From assembly GCA_016791365.1 (NCBI GenBank), contig JAEUMT010000013.1:1-64000 (forward strand): a stretch of 64,000 bases of DNA, written 5' to 3'. Under the pieces are notes generated by a model. It saw only the letters and a list, made by a program, of their open reading frames with translations. It had not been told where the DNA came from and ran no database searches. A program made the translations under genes and the position numbers. Position 1 is the stretch's first letter. Each line of letters begins with the position of its first letter. Positions 42,406 to 51,776 of this stretch are shown in pieces. Source of the stretch: Hyphomonadaceae bacterium. GTDB taxonomy: Bacteria > Pseudomonadota > Alphaproteobacteria > Caulobacterales > Aquidulcibacteraceae.

Positions 42406-44238
42406 ATGGCGCAGAAGTACGCCAACACGTGGTCGCGCGCCGCGGCCAGCTTTACCGCGTTCTCGCATACCCAAGCCGTCGGCTTTCGTTGGGGCGTCTT
42501 GATCGTCCTTGTGGCGACCTGGTTCGCCGGCGGCTTTTGGCTGTGGCGCGATCTGCCGTTCTCGGAAGCGTTCTATCGCACCTTCAGCGCTGTCAGCATG
42601 TGGGACGAGTATTTTAATGCGGGCAATGATTCCTTGCGCGAGATCGTGCGCTATGCGGCGCTGGCGGCGCCGGTTGTCGGCCTGTTGTTCGCGTTTTCCG
42701 GTCAGCTCGGCCGCTCGCTTGCGCGCATGTTCAATCTTGGTGCGGCGCACCACATCGTTATCGCCGGCGATAGCGCGCCGGCGCTCTCGCTCGCGCAGGA
42801 TTGCCGTAAGCGCCGCGATTCAGTGATCCTGATCGCGGACGGCCTGGCCGGGGAAACGGCGCTTGGGTTGCGCCGCAAGGGCGTCATCGTGCTCGAAGGC
42901 GAGGCGACGCAGCTCGAAACATTGCGCACGGCGCGCGCCCATCACGCCGCGCACGTCGTCGCCTATGAGCCGGACGATACGGCGAACCTTCAAATCGAAG
43001 CGGCCGTGCGCCGGCTTGTTGGCGATAAGAAGCGTCGCCCGCCCATCGGCGTGCATGTCGCCACGCGTTCGGCCATGTTGTTGAAGGAAGCGCGCGAAAT
43101 GCGCTCGGCGCAGATGCGCAAGAAGAAATCTGGTCCGCCGCCGATCGACCCAAAGCCGTTCTCGCTCGACGAAATGGCGGCGCGTGCGCTGGTGCAAAAG
43201 GAGAGCCAGGCGCTGCTCTCGCTTGCAAAGCAGCTGGGTCAGCCACGGCTCCATATTGTGTTTTTCGGTTTCGACGCCGCCGCCGAGGCGGTCGCGGAGC
43301 GTGTGCTGATGAGCATGTGGTCGGCACATTTCGAGCCGCCGCGCCTTACAGTGCTATCTCCTGATCCAACGGCGGCGGAAGCTGGCTTCAAGGCGCGCCA
43401 TCGCGAAGCGTTTGCCAATCCTGAGGTGTGGATGGCTGATATCGCGTTCCTGTCATTCAATTGGGACACTGCTTCGGTTGGCGCGGAGATTCTTGAAACT
43501 GTTGAGCAAGCGCGCGGCAAGCCAACGGGGATCGTCGTTTCGACAGGATCGGACCCCGGCAACATCCATCTCGCGATCGGCTTGAAGCGCGTCTGCAACA
43601 ATGGCGCGCGCTGGCCGGCGCCAATCTATATGCGCGAGACCAGCACCTCGGAATTTTCGCAACAATACGCCAAGGGCGATGAGACCGAAGAGGTGGATGC
43701 GTATCTGTTGGCGTTCGGCGCCCATCAGGTGAATTCGACGCGCGGCCGCGTCATCGATGGCGGCCTCGATCAAGGCGCTGCTATCGCGCACGAACACTAT
43801 AGCAAGGGGCTCGGCCAGCGGGACGCGATGAGCATGCGGGAGCTTCATGCGGCAATGAAGGACTGGAGCGATGTGCTCGAGACTTTCCGCGCCGCCAATC
43901 GCGCCGTCGCCGACGCGGCGATGGTGAAGGTTTGGGACGCAGGTTTTCGGCCGGCCGCCAAGGGCGAAAAGGGAGACACCGCGATCACCGTGCCGCCTGA
44001 CCTCATCGAAAGAATGGCGCGCACCGAGCACGACCGCTGGATGGCTGAGCGTCTGATGTCGGGCTGGCGGCCGATCGATGAGGGTGAGGCCCGCAACAAC
44101 GACCTCATGTCGCATGACAAGCTTATTCCATGGGCGCAGCTCAACGAGAGCGACCGCAACAACGACGTGGTGCAAGTGCGCGCGTCGATGGACGTGGCGC
44201 GGTTGATGCACAAGGAGGGCTTTGTCCCGCGGGCCTAA
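42406..44238 (+). CDS. Membrane protein with TrkA-N and RyR domains
   Basis: 610 residues. Two hydrophobic segments (about 30-50 and 80-100) flank FYRTFSAVSMWDEYF, a layout like a two-helix ion-channel pore module without a K+ selectivity filter. Next is a Rossmann TrkA-N/RCK-like domain (HHIVIAGDSAPALSLAQDCRKRRDSVILIA) and a second Rossmann-like half (LHIVFFGFDAAAEAVAERVLMSMW). The last 75 residues (TEHDRWMAERLMSGWRPID, RNNDLMSHDKLIPWAQL) are a RyR domain (PF02026), the fold repeated in ryanodine receptors. Possibly a nucleotide-gated conductance; untested. The TAA stop interlocks with the PhoX gene (CTAA). Confidence 0.85.
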   Translation: MAQKYANTWSRAAASFTAFSHTQAVGFRWGVLIVLVATWFAGGFWLWRDLPFSEAFYRTFSAVSMWDEYFNAGNDSLREIVRYAALAAPVVGLLFAFSGQLGRSLARMFNLGAAHHIVIAGDSAPALSLAQDCRKRRDSVILIADGLAGETALGLRRKGVIVLEGEATQLETLRTARAHHAAHVVAYEPDDTANLQIEAAVRRLVGDKKRRPPIGVHVATRSAMLLKEAREMRSAQMRKKKSGPPPIDPKPFSLDEMAARALVQKESQALLSLAKQLGQPRLHIVFFGFDAAAEAVAERVLMSMWSAHFEPPRLTVLSPDPTAAEAGFKARHREAFANPEVWMADIAFLSFNWDTASVGAEILETVEQARGKPTGIVVSTGSDPGNIHLAIGLKRVCNNGARWPAPIYMRETSTSEFSQQYAKGDETEEVDAYLLAFGAHQVNSTRGRVIDGGLDQGAAIAHEHYSKGLGQRDAMSMRELHAAMKDWSDVLETFRAANRAVADAAMVKVWDAGFRPAAKGEKGDTAITVPPDLIERMARTEHDRWMAERLMSGWRPIDEGEARNNDLMSHDKLIPWAQLNESDRNNDVVQVRASMDVARLMHKEGFVPRA

Positions 44239-46253
44239 TCGCCGATGCGGCCGCCGTCGTCGCGCGTGATCACGATCACGGCTGAGCGCGGCCATGCATC
44301 GCCACCGTCCGGGAAGTGTGATGTCGGCGCTTCGCCTTGCCAGCGCAGGGTCGAAAACTCGATGCCAGCGACGTTGTTCGCGCCCGGGTGTTGAATGGCG
44401 CAAAAGAAAGCGCGTTCATCCGGCGCCATGAGCGGGCCGCAGATTTCGGCGCCGACGGGGCCGACGAGAAAGCGCTTGATTGGACGCGGCCGCTCGCTCG
44501 CAATCGGCGTCATCATCACGCAATCGTTGCAGTCTTCGAACACGAAGTCGCTACCATCAGTTGTGATCCACACGCGATGGGTTGAATCGATGAACATGTT
44601 GTCGGGGCAGGCAAAGCGCGCTCCGCTTGTCGTCGGTTCGCCGGCAAAGCTGGTGGAGATGAAGGCCGGCGCGCCGCCTCCGCGAGTCCGGACGCTTGGC
44701 GCTTCGGCGCTTGGGTCTCCGCCCATGGCGAAGATGTCCCACGTGAACGTGAGCGCGCCGACATCCCCGCCAGCTTCATCCAGCCTCAGAATGTGGCCGG
44801 CGAGATTGCTTTGCGCCTTGTCTGGCCGTGCGGGATCGTCGCGGCGTGGATTGCCTGGATGTGCAAAGCCGCGCTCCGTGTTGTTTGTGCACGCGATCAG
44901 AACGGGGCCCTGGCCTTGCCAGTTCTCATCGTGCAACGCTTCGATATCTTCGGGGCGGTCCATCGGGGTGGCGCCCATCAGCCGCGCCGCGTCGCGCACG
45001 CGCATGAGCACGTCAGCTTCGTCGCGGAATCGAATCGGCGATTCCTCTGCCTCTGCTGCGGCGTTTGCGGCGGCCAGCGTGATTGGAAGCCAGCGCCCGC
45101 CGCCGCTTTCATCGAGCTGCGCGACGTAAAGCTGACCATCGTCGAGCAAGCCGGAATTTGCCGCGCGATTTGCGGGATCGAAGTGTGGGCGGGAGATGAA
45201 TTTATAGACGTGCTCGTCGCGCTGGTCGTCGCCCATATAGACTGCAACGCGTCCGTCGCGTGTCAGCGCAGTGGTGGCGCACTCGTTCTTCTTACGCCCA
45301 AGCGCGGTGCGTTTTTTTGGTTTTGATGTCGGATCGTACGGATCGATCTCGACCACCCAGCCATAAAGGGACGGCCCGCGCGGATTTTCGTCGACGCGAA
45401 ATTGGCGTGGGGTTTTCTCGGCGAAGCCAAAGCCGGGATAGCCGAATGAACTTGCGTCCAGCGCCAGCGCGGGATCTGCGAATTGCACGTCGACGGGAAG
45501 CGAGCCGACGAACAGTCCGTCGAAATTTTCTTCGGCGGTGAGGTAAGTGCCCCAAGGGGTCAGCCCGCCCGCGCAGTTTGCGCCGGTGCCGCAACGGATC
45601 GTGTTGGCTGGCCCGGGCTCAGCGGCGTTCACAACGGCGCCAGCTTCCAGGATCCACGGATGCTGCGCTGCTGGTCCTGTGAACTCTACCGGCGAGAACG
45701 GCGTGATCCGTCGATTTCGTCCATTCGCGCCACTCTTCACGACACGCCAACCATCGCGCGTGTTCAGAAGCTCGACCACGCTTACGCCAACGGCCGCGTA
45801 CATGGCCTCGATTTGCGCCGCGGTCACATCGCGTGCTGCGCTTAAGCCAGGATATGCGAGCTCAAGGGTGATGTATTCGTTGTTGGCGCACATGATCATG
45901 CGATCCTGCGTGCGCGACGGCGGAAACGCATACTCCGCCGGAAAGACCGCCAGCATGTCGTTGTTCTGACCGAACCGCCGTTCCTGCTCGGCGCGTGTCA
46001 GCGCGTTCAGGTCGGGAGCGTCGTTCATGCCCTCGAACAGGGCGTCGCCCCACGCGATCAGTTTGCGCCAGGAATAGCCGGGCGGCAGCGTGATCGTGTC
46101 GGCGTTTGTCGCCGCCACGGAGGCAAAGCCCGAACCGTGCGCAACCGACGCAGGCGGTGTTGCGCAGGCGGAGAGATCCAGCAGCGGCAAGCCGACAAGT
46201 CCGCCCAGCAGTGCGCGCCGCGACGCGATGAGTTCGTTAATGTGCTTTGTCAC
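44235..46253 (-). CDS. PhoX-family (DUF839) exported protein
   Basis: 672 residues. TAT-type signal (ASRRALLGGLVGLPLLDLSAC), also fitting a lipobox. PhoX/DUF839 motifs: LTPWGTYLTAEENFDGLF, GRKKNECATTALTRDGRVAVYMGDD, EHVYKFIS, CPDNMFIDSTHRVWITTDGS, GPLMAPDERAFFCAIQHPG. PhoX enzymes are iron/calcium alkaline phosphatases with a five-Cys/Glu cofactor site; the DNM-type motifs fit. Phosphatase activity is likely but not certain for the wider DUF839 group. GTG start. Confidence 0.88.
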   Translation of the reverse strand: MTKHINELIASRRALLGGLVGLPLLDLSACATPPASVAHGSGFASVAATNADTITLPPGYSWRKLIAWGDALFEGMNDAPDLNALTRAEQERRFGQNNDMLAVFPAEYAFPPSRTQDRMIMCANNEYITLELAYPGLSAARDVTAAQIEAMYAAVGVSVVELLNTRDGWRVVKSGANGRNRRITPFSPVEFTGPAAQHPWILEAGAVVNAAEPGPANTIRCGTGANCAGGLTPWGTYLTAEENFDGLFVGSLPVDVQFADPALALDASSFGYPGFGFAEKTPRQFRVDENPRGPSLYGWVVEIDPYDPTSKPKKRTALGRKKNECATTALTRDGRVAVYMGDDQRDEHVYKFISRPHFDPANRAANSGLLDDGQLYVAQLDESGGGRWLPITLAAANAAAEAEESPIRFRDEADVLMRVRDAARLMGATPMDRPEDIEALHDENWQGQGPVLIACTNNTERGFAHPGNPRRDDPARPDKAQSNLAGHILRLDEAGGDVGALTFTWDIFAMGGDPSAEAPSVRTRGGGAPAFISTSFAGEPTTSGARFACPDNMFIDSTHRVWITTDGSDFVFEDCNDCVMMTPIASERPRPIKRFLVGPVGAEICGPLMAPDERAFFCAIQHPGANNVAGIEFSTLRWQGEAPTSHFPDGGDAWPRSAVIVITRDDGGRIGD

Positions 46254-46307
46254 GCTTCAGACGCCCCGCCGGAATGACCGCACGACTAGGCTGGACTTGC
46301 GACAATG

Positions 46308-47732
46308 CTATGAAGGTCCGAGCGCCTCGCGCAACGTTGCGACGTCCCGCAGCTTTGCTTCAAACGCGGACCAATCGTCGCGTTCGGCAATCGGCGCCCA
46401 CACAGCTTCGACGTCGCCGACCAACATCGTCACCGGCGTCGCGCGCTGAAAGTATGGCTGGGTCAGGAACGCGCTTGAACCGCCGCGCATCTCAAATCCG
46501 TCGCGGATTTTCTTGAAGGCGGGGGTATCATAGAGTTCGGCCTGCGGGCCCGCCGCCGCGCGCGAAACGCTTGCCGCGCCACAATACCAATCGTGGAAGA
46601 ACTGATCCCAGCCCGCGCGGGTCTCGGTGAGCCAGCCGAAGATGTCGGAGAGAAACGCTATGTCCGCATCCCAATCGCCTTCGACGAGATTGAGCCTTCC
46701 AAACACGCCATCGCGTAGTCCGACCTGATATGATGACCCAAAGCGCTGCAATTCGGATTCGAGCAGAGCTGCCGGACAAATGATGCTGAGTGCTCCACCA
46801 AGTTGTGCAAGCGCCCAGGATACAGCTTCGGGCTGCCGGCCAAACGCGTAGAGCCCGGTCTCGTCGAAATAGGCTGCCGTGAAGGAAGGGTCGCTGTCCG
46901 GTACGAACCGCCATGGCCCGTAGTCGAAGCTTTCGCCGCAAATGTTCAGATTGTCGGTATTGAGGACGCCGTGCACGAAGCCCGCCGCCATCCAGGTTCC
47001 GGCAAGTCTTGCATTGGCGTCCACCGCTTCGCCGAACAGGGCGGCGGCGCGCGCCTCACTGTTCAGGTTGAGGTGTCGCGGATAGTATGCGGCGCAGCAA
47101 TGCTCGACCAGCTTCTGCATCAAGTCCGGCCGCTCGAAATATGCGAGCCGCTGAAACGTGCCAAAGCGCATGTGGCTATGTGATAGCCGTGTGAGGACAG
47201 ACGAGCGCGTTGGCGAGGGTTCATCACCGCGCGTCAATTGCTCGCCGGTTTCGAACAGCGAAAACGCTTTCGACGTATAGACGCCGAGTGCGTCCAGCAT
47301 CCCGGCGGCAAGCACTTCGCGGACCCCGCCCTTCAACGTCAGCCTGCCATCGCCGAAGCGCGAATAGGGCGTCTGCCCCGAGCCCTTGGTCGCAAGGTCC
47401 AGCAGGCGATCTTCGCCATCCCGCAATTGCGCGAACAAGAAGCCGCGACCGTCGCCAATGTCCGGATTGTAAGTTCTGAACTGGTGTCCGTGATAGCGCA
47501 TCGCCAAAGGCGCTTCCATATTCCCTGGAAGCGCCTCAAAGCGTGCGAAATGCGCTTCCCACTCGGCCGCGCTCAAACCATCGAGGCCGACACGTTCGGC
47601 CCAACGCTGGTTTCGCCAGCGCAATGCGTGCTGTGGAAATCGCGCCGGCGCCACGGGATCGGCAAATTCTGGCCCGAGTTGGGCGAACAGAGGATCGGGC
47701 CGATAGCGCGCCGAGATGGGCATGATCTCCAT
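46308..47732 (-). CDS. selO: Protein adenylyltransferase SelO (pseudokinase fold)
   Basis: 474 residues. SelO/YdiU features: MRYHGHQFRTYNP, GDGRGFLFAQLRD, TKGSGQTPYSRFGDGRLTLKGGVREVLA, FETGEQLTRGDEPSP, HGVLNTDNLNICGESFDYGPW (active-site N and DYG). Transfers AMP from ATP to protein hydroxyls during redox stress. The first ATG (47732) lacks a clear ribosome site; the ATG at 47723 follows GGAG and may be the real start. Single gene. Confidence 0.95.
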   Translation of the reverse strand: MEIMPISARYRPDPLFAQLGPEFADPVAPARFPQHALRWRNQRWAERVGLDGLSAAEWEAHFARFEALPGNMEAPLAMRYHGHQFRTYNPDIGDGRGFLFAQLRDGEDRLLDLATKGSGQTPYSRFGDGRLTLKGGVREVLAAGMLDALGVYTSKAFSLFETGEQLTRGDEPSPTRSSVLTRLSHSHMRFGTFQRLAYFERPDLMQKLVEHCCAAYYPRHLNLNSEARAAALFGEAVDANARLAGTWMAAGFVHGVLNTDNLNICGESFDYGPWRFVPDSDPSFTAAYFDETGLYAFGRQPEAVSWALAQLGGALSIICPAALLESELQRFGSSYQVGLRDGVFGRLNLVEGDWDADIAFLSDIFGWLTETRAGWDQFFHDWYCGAASVSRAAAGPQAELYDTPAFKKIRDGFEMRGGSSAFLTQPYFQRATPVTMLVGDVEAVWAPIAERDDWSAFEAKLRDVATLREALGPS

Positions 47733-47839
47733 CTAGGTGCGGCCGGCTGAGAAGTCATGCGTCGTTTCACGCGATGGGTCGTGACGGGCGCGGTGGTTTG
47801 TGCCACAAATTCGTGGGGGCGAACGAGGTCGTGGGACTT

Positions 47840-48910
47840 ATGTCGGCGCACACTTTCAGCATTGTCGGCGTAGCGTTCGCTCTTGCGACGCTTGTTGCGT
47901 GCACGGAAAACGCGAATGGCGCTAAGACGGAGCGCAGCTCCGCGGAGCGTGTCGCCGCGGAGCTTGATGTGTGCGGCGAAGGCGGCGGCGAATTCGCGCA
48001 GCAGGTGTGCGAAAATCGCCCGTTGGCCGAACTCGACGGGCAGGTTCGTGCAACGCTTGTCGCCGAGTCTGCTGCGATCTCGGATGCCGGCACGACGCTG
48101 CTTATCCAAAATCAAAATCGTTGGCGTGATGCGGCGCGCGTCAGCTGCGGCATCATCGATCAAGCCGCCACGCCCGATCAAACCCAGCAACGCTGCCTGG
48201 AAGCGGCCTACCGCGCCCGCGCGCAAGACGCGCAAACGGCCGTTCAAGAAGTCGGCGGCTATACTTTCCAGCGCATGGAGCTGGTCGACGCAACACCGGT
48301 TACGGCCGAGATCGCGTCGTCAATGGGCAGTTCGGCGCCGGTCGCCGTTGAGCGCAACATCCGCTTCCCGCGGATTGACGGACCTCAGACGCCCGAAATC
48401 CGCCGCTTCAATGAACTGGTCGCGCAGCAACCGCAGTTTAGTCTTGGCGATGCGACTAATGAGAACGTCAGCTACATTATTGCCTATGCCGGTCCGGAAC
48501 TGATCTCGGTCAAGTTTGTGATCAGTGCGGACTCAATTGCCGCGGCCAACGCCACCAATACGGTCAAGGCCGTTACCGTCGTCATGGGGGATGGGGGCCG
48601 TCTGCTTACCGAGACGGACGTCTTCCGCGCCGGCTCGGGCTGGCAGGACTTTATCACCGATCGCGCTGTCGCCCGCATCGCGCGCGAGTTTCCGGACTAC
48701 CCGCAGTTCCCGCCGCGCCGGGATGTTTTTGAAACCGCGACCAAGCCGCATTTGTGGCTGATTACGGACCAGGGCCTGGTGCTGATGTTCCCGCCGCTTT
48801 CATTCGGCGGATCCCACGCCGATGGCGGTATCGAGGTCACAATTCCCTGGGCTGACCTTCGCGAGTACCTCAATCCTGCCGCGCCGGCCCCGATACGTCC
48901 CGCCGTCTGA
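47840..48910 (+). CDS. Lipoprotein with LprI-like and DUF3298 domains
   Basis: 356 residues from the ATG at 47840. The signal ends in lipobox LVAC. N-terminal half: CEN....LDGQVRATL...TLLIQNQNRWRDAARVSCG, the LprI spacing seen also at 18246-18665. C-terminal half: NVSYIIAYAGPELISVKFVIS, GDGGRLLTETDVFRAGSGW, MFPPLSFGGSHADGGIEVTIPWADLREYL, the DUF3298/RsiV-like beta domain. RsiV binds lysozyme, and LprI inhibits it, so a lysozyme-facing role is a testable guess. Envelope protein. Confidence 0.82.
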   Translation: MSAHTFSIVGVAFALATLVACTENANGAKTERSSAERVAAELDVCGEGGGEFAQQVCENRPLAELDGQVRATLVAESAAISDAGTTLLIQNQNRWRDAARVSCGIIDQAATPDQTQQRCLEAAYRARAQDAQTAVQEVGGYTFQRMELVDATPVTAEIASSMGSSAPVAVERNIRFPRIDGPQTPEIRRFNELVAQQPQFSLGDATNENVSYIIAYAGPELISVKFVISADSIAAANATNTVKAVTVVMGDGGRLLTETDVFRAGSGWQDFITDRAVARIAREFPDYPQFPPRRDVFETATKPHLWLITDQGLVLMFPPLSFGGSHADGGIEVTIPWADLREYLNPAAPAPIRPAV

Positions 48911-48964
48911 TCAGGCTGAGATGTCGCGCTATTTCAGCGCGCGCGGTTGGGCTAACCAGCGTCG

Positions 48965-50158
48965 ATGGAATCACGCACGGCCTCGATGCTTGCCCTCGCG
49001 GGCGTAGTGCTGATTGGCATGACCGGCTTTGGCGTGTTCCTGCCAATCTTTCCTTTTCTCGCACTCGATCTTGGCGCGACACCGACCGCCACAACGATCG
49101 CCATGGGCGCTTACTCGTTTGGTCAGCTAATCGCTTCGCCGCTGTGGGGCCGTTTGAGTGACCGCATCGGTCGCAAGGCTATCTTGATTGCCGGACTTAT
49201 CGGCGGCGTCGTTTCGTATCTTTGGATTGCTCATGCGAGCACCGTGTATGATCTCGGCGCCGCGCGTTTGTTTGGCGGCCTCATGGCCGGCAACGTCGGC
49301 GCCGCTTTCGCGGCCGCCGCGGACCTGGCCGACGACAAAACACGCGCCCGCAATATGGGCATATTGGGCGCCGCTGTTGGGTTTGGTTTCATCGCCGGGC
49401 CGGCGTTCGGCGCCTTCCTTATCGGTCATGAGCCGACGCGTGAGAGTTTCGTCACCGTCTGCTATGCCTCCGCTGGGCTCGCCGCGCTCGCCGCGCTGGC
49501 GGCGGTCGTTTTCTTTCGGGAAAGCCTCACGCCAGAATCGCGCACGCAGAAAGGGGAGATCCGTGCAAGTCGGCTCACGCTGCTGACCTCGCGAGCCTCT
49601 TTGCTTCGCTTTGTCGTCGTGATGTTCCTCACCATTGCCGCGCAAGCGTTGATGGAGACTACTTTCGGCCTTTGGGCTGACGCGGAATTGAAGTGGGGTC
49701 CGCGCGAAGTGGGGTGGACGCTTGCCGCTTTGGGCGTCGGCGCGGTCTTGCTGCAAGGGGGAGGCGCGGGCAGGGCTGCACGCATACTCGGTGAGCGGAT
49801 GACCTTGCTGATTGGCCTTGCTCTCTTCGCCGCGGGTTTTGCAGGCCTCGCTGTCTCGCACACCGCGCAGACGATGGCCGCTTCGCTTACGGCGCTTGTC
49901 ATTGGCATTGGCTTGGCGACGCCAGCGTTGAATGCGCTCATCGCGGCGCAGGCGGCCGAAGGAGAGCGCGGCGAAGTGATGGGCCTGTCGCAGTCGGCGT
50001 CGGCGTTGGGCCGTGTCGCGGGGCCACTTGGCGCCGGTGTGCTTTTCGATCAGCTTGGCTCGGGGGCGCCCTTCGCCGTTGCGGCGGTTTTGATCATTGC
50101 CGCGCTATTTGTGACGCTTGGCGAGCCTTCGAAGGACGCATTCGGTCACGCCCGCTGA
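48965..50158 (+). CDS. MFS efflux transporter, TetA-like
   Basis: 397 residues, about 12 helices. DHA1 signatures: SPLWGRLSDRIGRKAILIAGLIG between helices 2 and 3, and RLFGGLMAGNVGAAFAAAADLADDKTRARNMGILGAAVGFGFIAGPAFG (motif C). Likely proton-driven efflux of small hydrophobic compounds. Its stop abuts the epmB stop with no gap (TGATCA at 50156-50161). Confidence 0.9.
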   Translation: MESRTASMLALAGVVLIGMTGFGVFLPIFPFLALDLGATPTATTIAMGAYSFGQLIASPLWGRLSDRIGRKAILIAGLIGGVVSYLWIAHASTVYDLGAARLFGGLMAGNVGAAFAAAADLADDKTRARNMGILGAAVGFGFIAGPAFGAFLIGHEPTRESFVTVCYASAGLAALAALAAVVFFRESLTPESRTQKGEIRASRLTLLTSRASLLRFVVVMFLTIAAQALMETTFGLWADAELKWGPREVGWTLAALGVGAVLLQGGGAGRAARILGERMTLLIGLALFAAGFAGLAVSHTAQTMAASLTALVIGIGLATPALNALIAAQAAEGERGEVMGLSQSASALGRVAGPLGAGVLFDQLGSGAPFAVAAVLIIAALFVTLGEPSKDAFGHAR

Positions 50159-51208
50159 TCAATCCTGATAGGGCCGCCAAATGCCGTCGCGGTCTCGCAC
50201 TTCGTAGCCGTTGTCGCTTTTGCGCACGGCGGGCGACGACAGCGGCGCCTTACCGTGTCCGCCCGGAATATCGAGCACGTATGTTGGCTGCGCCAGTCCC
50301 GAGACCCGTTCGTGCAAGGCTTGGCTTAAGCCTTGGCCTTGTTCGATGGAGCAACGGAAGTGTGACGTGCCTTGCGCTTTGTCGAGATGATGCAGGTAAT
50401 ACGGTTTCACCCGGACTTCGACCAGAGCGCGCATCAGCGTCTCCAGCGTCACGACATCATCGTTCACGCCGCGCAGCAGGACAGTCTGCGCCAGCATCGG
50501 CACGCCACTGTCGACAATTCGCGCAATCGCGGACCGCGCGTGTTCAGTCAATTCGCGCGCGTGGTTGGTGTGCAGCACGACGTAGGTCGTCGCGCCGTCA
50601 ACCCGCAGCGCTTCAACCAAATCCGGCGTCACCCGCAGCGGGTCAACCGCGGGAATGCGTGTGTGCCAACGGATGATCTTTACGTGCGGGATCGCCGCCA
50701 GCCGTTCCGTGATCTCACGCACACGCCGCGCGGAGAGAAGGAAGGGATCGCCGCCGGTGAGGATGACTTCCCAGATGCCTGGTTTGCTCCCTATGTACGT
50801 CAACGCCGCATCGAGCTCCGCGCCCGTCAGCGCGCCATCGCCTTGCGGGCCGACCATCTCGCGGCGGAAACAGAACCGGCAATAGACCGGGCACACGTGC
50901 ACCAGTTTCAGCAACGCGCGATCGGCGTAGCGATGCACGACGCCCTTCACCGGCGTATGCGCGTCATCACCAATCGGATCGCTGAGCTCGTCCGGCGCAA
51001 TCTCAAGCTCGCGCGCGTCAGGGCGAAATTGCGCCGCGATCGGATCATCCGGATTGGTGGGATCGATGAGCGCATCCATCGTCGCCGTGATCGCGACGGC
51101 ATAGCGGCTGGCGACCTCGGCAAGAGCGTCTCCAGGTTGGACCGCGGGGCGCCGCCCCGCATGCGCGCCGGGAGGCGCGCGCTCCAACCTGTTGGCTTCA
51201 CCGCTCAC
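50159..51208 (-). CDS. epmB: EF-P beta-lysylation protein EpmB (lysine 2,3-aminomutase)
   Basis: 349 residues from the GTG at 51208, one base after the GNAT stop; the open frame to 51412 is shadow. Radical SAM CPVYCRFCFRRE (CxxxCxxC) in the KamA/EpmB context, EVILTGGDPFLLS, RIPAVDPLRVTPDL, and C-terminal YLHHLDKAQGTSHFR. Converts L-alpha-lysine to (R)-beta-lysine for EF-P. Its neighbours EpmA and EF-P make the assignment firm. Confidence 0.92.
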   Translation of the reverse strand: MSGEANRLERAPPGAHAGRRPAVQPGDALAEVASRYAVAITATMDALIDPTNPDDPIAAQFRPDARELEIAPDELSDPIGDDAHTPVKGVVHRYADRALLKLVHVCPVYCRFCFRREMVGPQGDGALTGAELDAALTYIGSKPGIWEVILTGGDPFLLSARRVREITERLAAIPHVKIIRWHTRIPAVDPLRVTPDLVEALRVDGATTYVVLHTNHARELTEHARSAIARIVDSGVPMLAQTVLLRGVNDDVVTLETLMRALVEVRVKPYYLHHLDKAQGTSHFRCSIEQGQGLSQALHERVSGLAQPTYVLDIPGGHGKAPLSSPAVRKSDNGYEVRDRDGIWRPYQD

Positions 51209-51209
51209 A

Positions 51210-51701
51210 TCAAACTCCAAACGCCTTCGCGTACTGCACCTTGCCGCCGCCAGCGAGCACGCCGGGCTCGAACTCCAGCGCCATGAAGTGCGGCCCGGAG
51301 AACGGAGCTTGCAGCGATTCCGCGATTTGGGGCGAGAAACCGAAGCGGGGATAATACGCCGCGTGCCCCAGCACAACGACCGCGACGCAGCCCAGCTCCT
51401 TGCAACGCGCATTGCCGGCGCGGATCAATGCGCCGCCGAGGCCTTGATGCTGAAACGCCGGCAGCACCGAAACCGGCGCCAGCGCCGCTGCTTGGAGAGT
51501 CATGCCATCTCGCGCGATCGCCAGAGGCGAATAGAGGATGTGCCCCTGGATCGCGATATCGCTGGCCGCGACCAACTCCACCAATGCCTCGCCATCAGCG
51601 CGGAGCTGTTCGACGAGGTTTGCCTCGTCATCCTGTGCGAACGCATGGCGCACTGTTTGGCGGATTGCAGCGTAGTCGGCGGGCGTGGCGTCGCGGATCA
51701 T
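51210..51701 (-). CDS. GNAT-family N-acetyltransferase
   Basis: 163 residues. GNAT core: VSVLPAFQHQGLGGALIRAGNARCKELGCVAVVVLGHAAYYPRFGF, with the Q/RxxGxG/A acetyl-CoA loop as HQGLGGA. Substrate unknown. It sits between epmA and epmB in the same direction, one base from epmB, so it could have a role near EF-P or simply be co-transcribed. Confidence 0.9.
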   Translation of the reverse strand: MIRDATPADYAAIRQTVRHAFAQDDEANLVEQLRADGEALVELVAASDIAIQGHILYSPLAIARDGMTLQAAALAPVSVLPAFQHQGLGGALIRAGNARCKELGCVAVVVLGHAAYYPRFGFSPQIAESLQAPFSGPHFMALEFEPGVLAGGGKVQYAKAFGV

Positions 51702-51709
51702 GGCGCGTC

Positions 51710-51773
51710 TATGGACCGCCGGCGCCCTGTCGGCCAGCGTCGGCGCATGCCGGCGGGACGCCGGCGGTCCATA
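51710..51773. repeat. REP-like palindrome, family A copy 2
   Basis: TATGGACCGCCGGCG and its complement form 15-bp arms around a centre similar to that of copy 1 (29023-29092). It fills the whole gap between the GNAT gene and epmA. Confidence 0.85.
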
Positions 51774-51776
51774 TTA

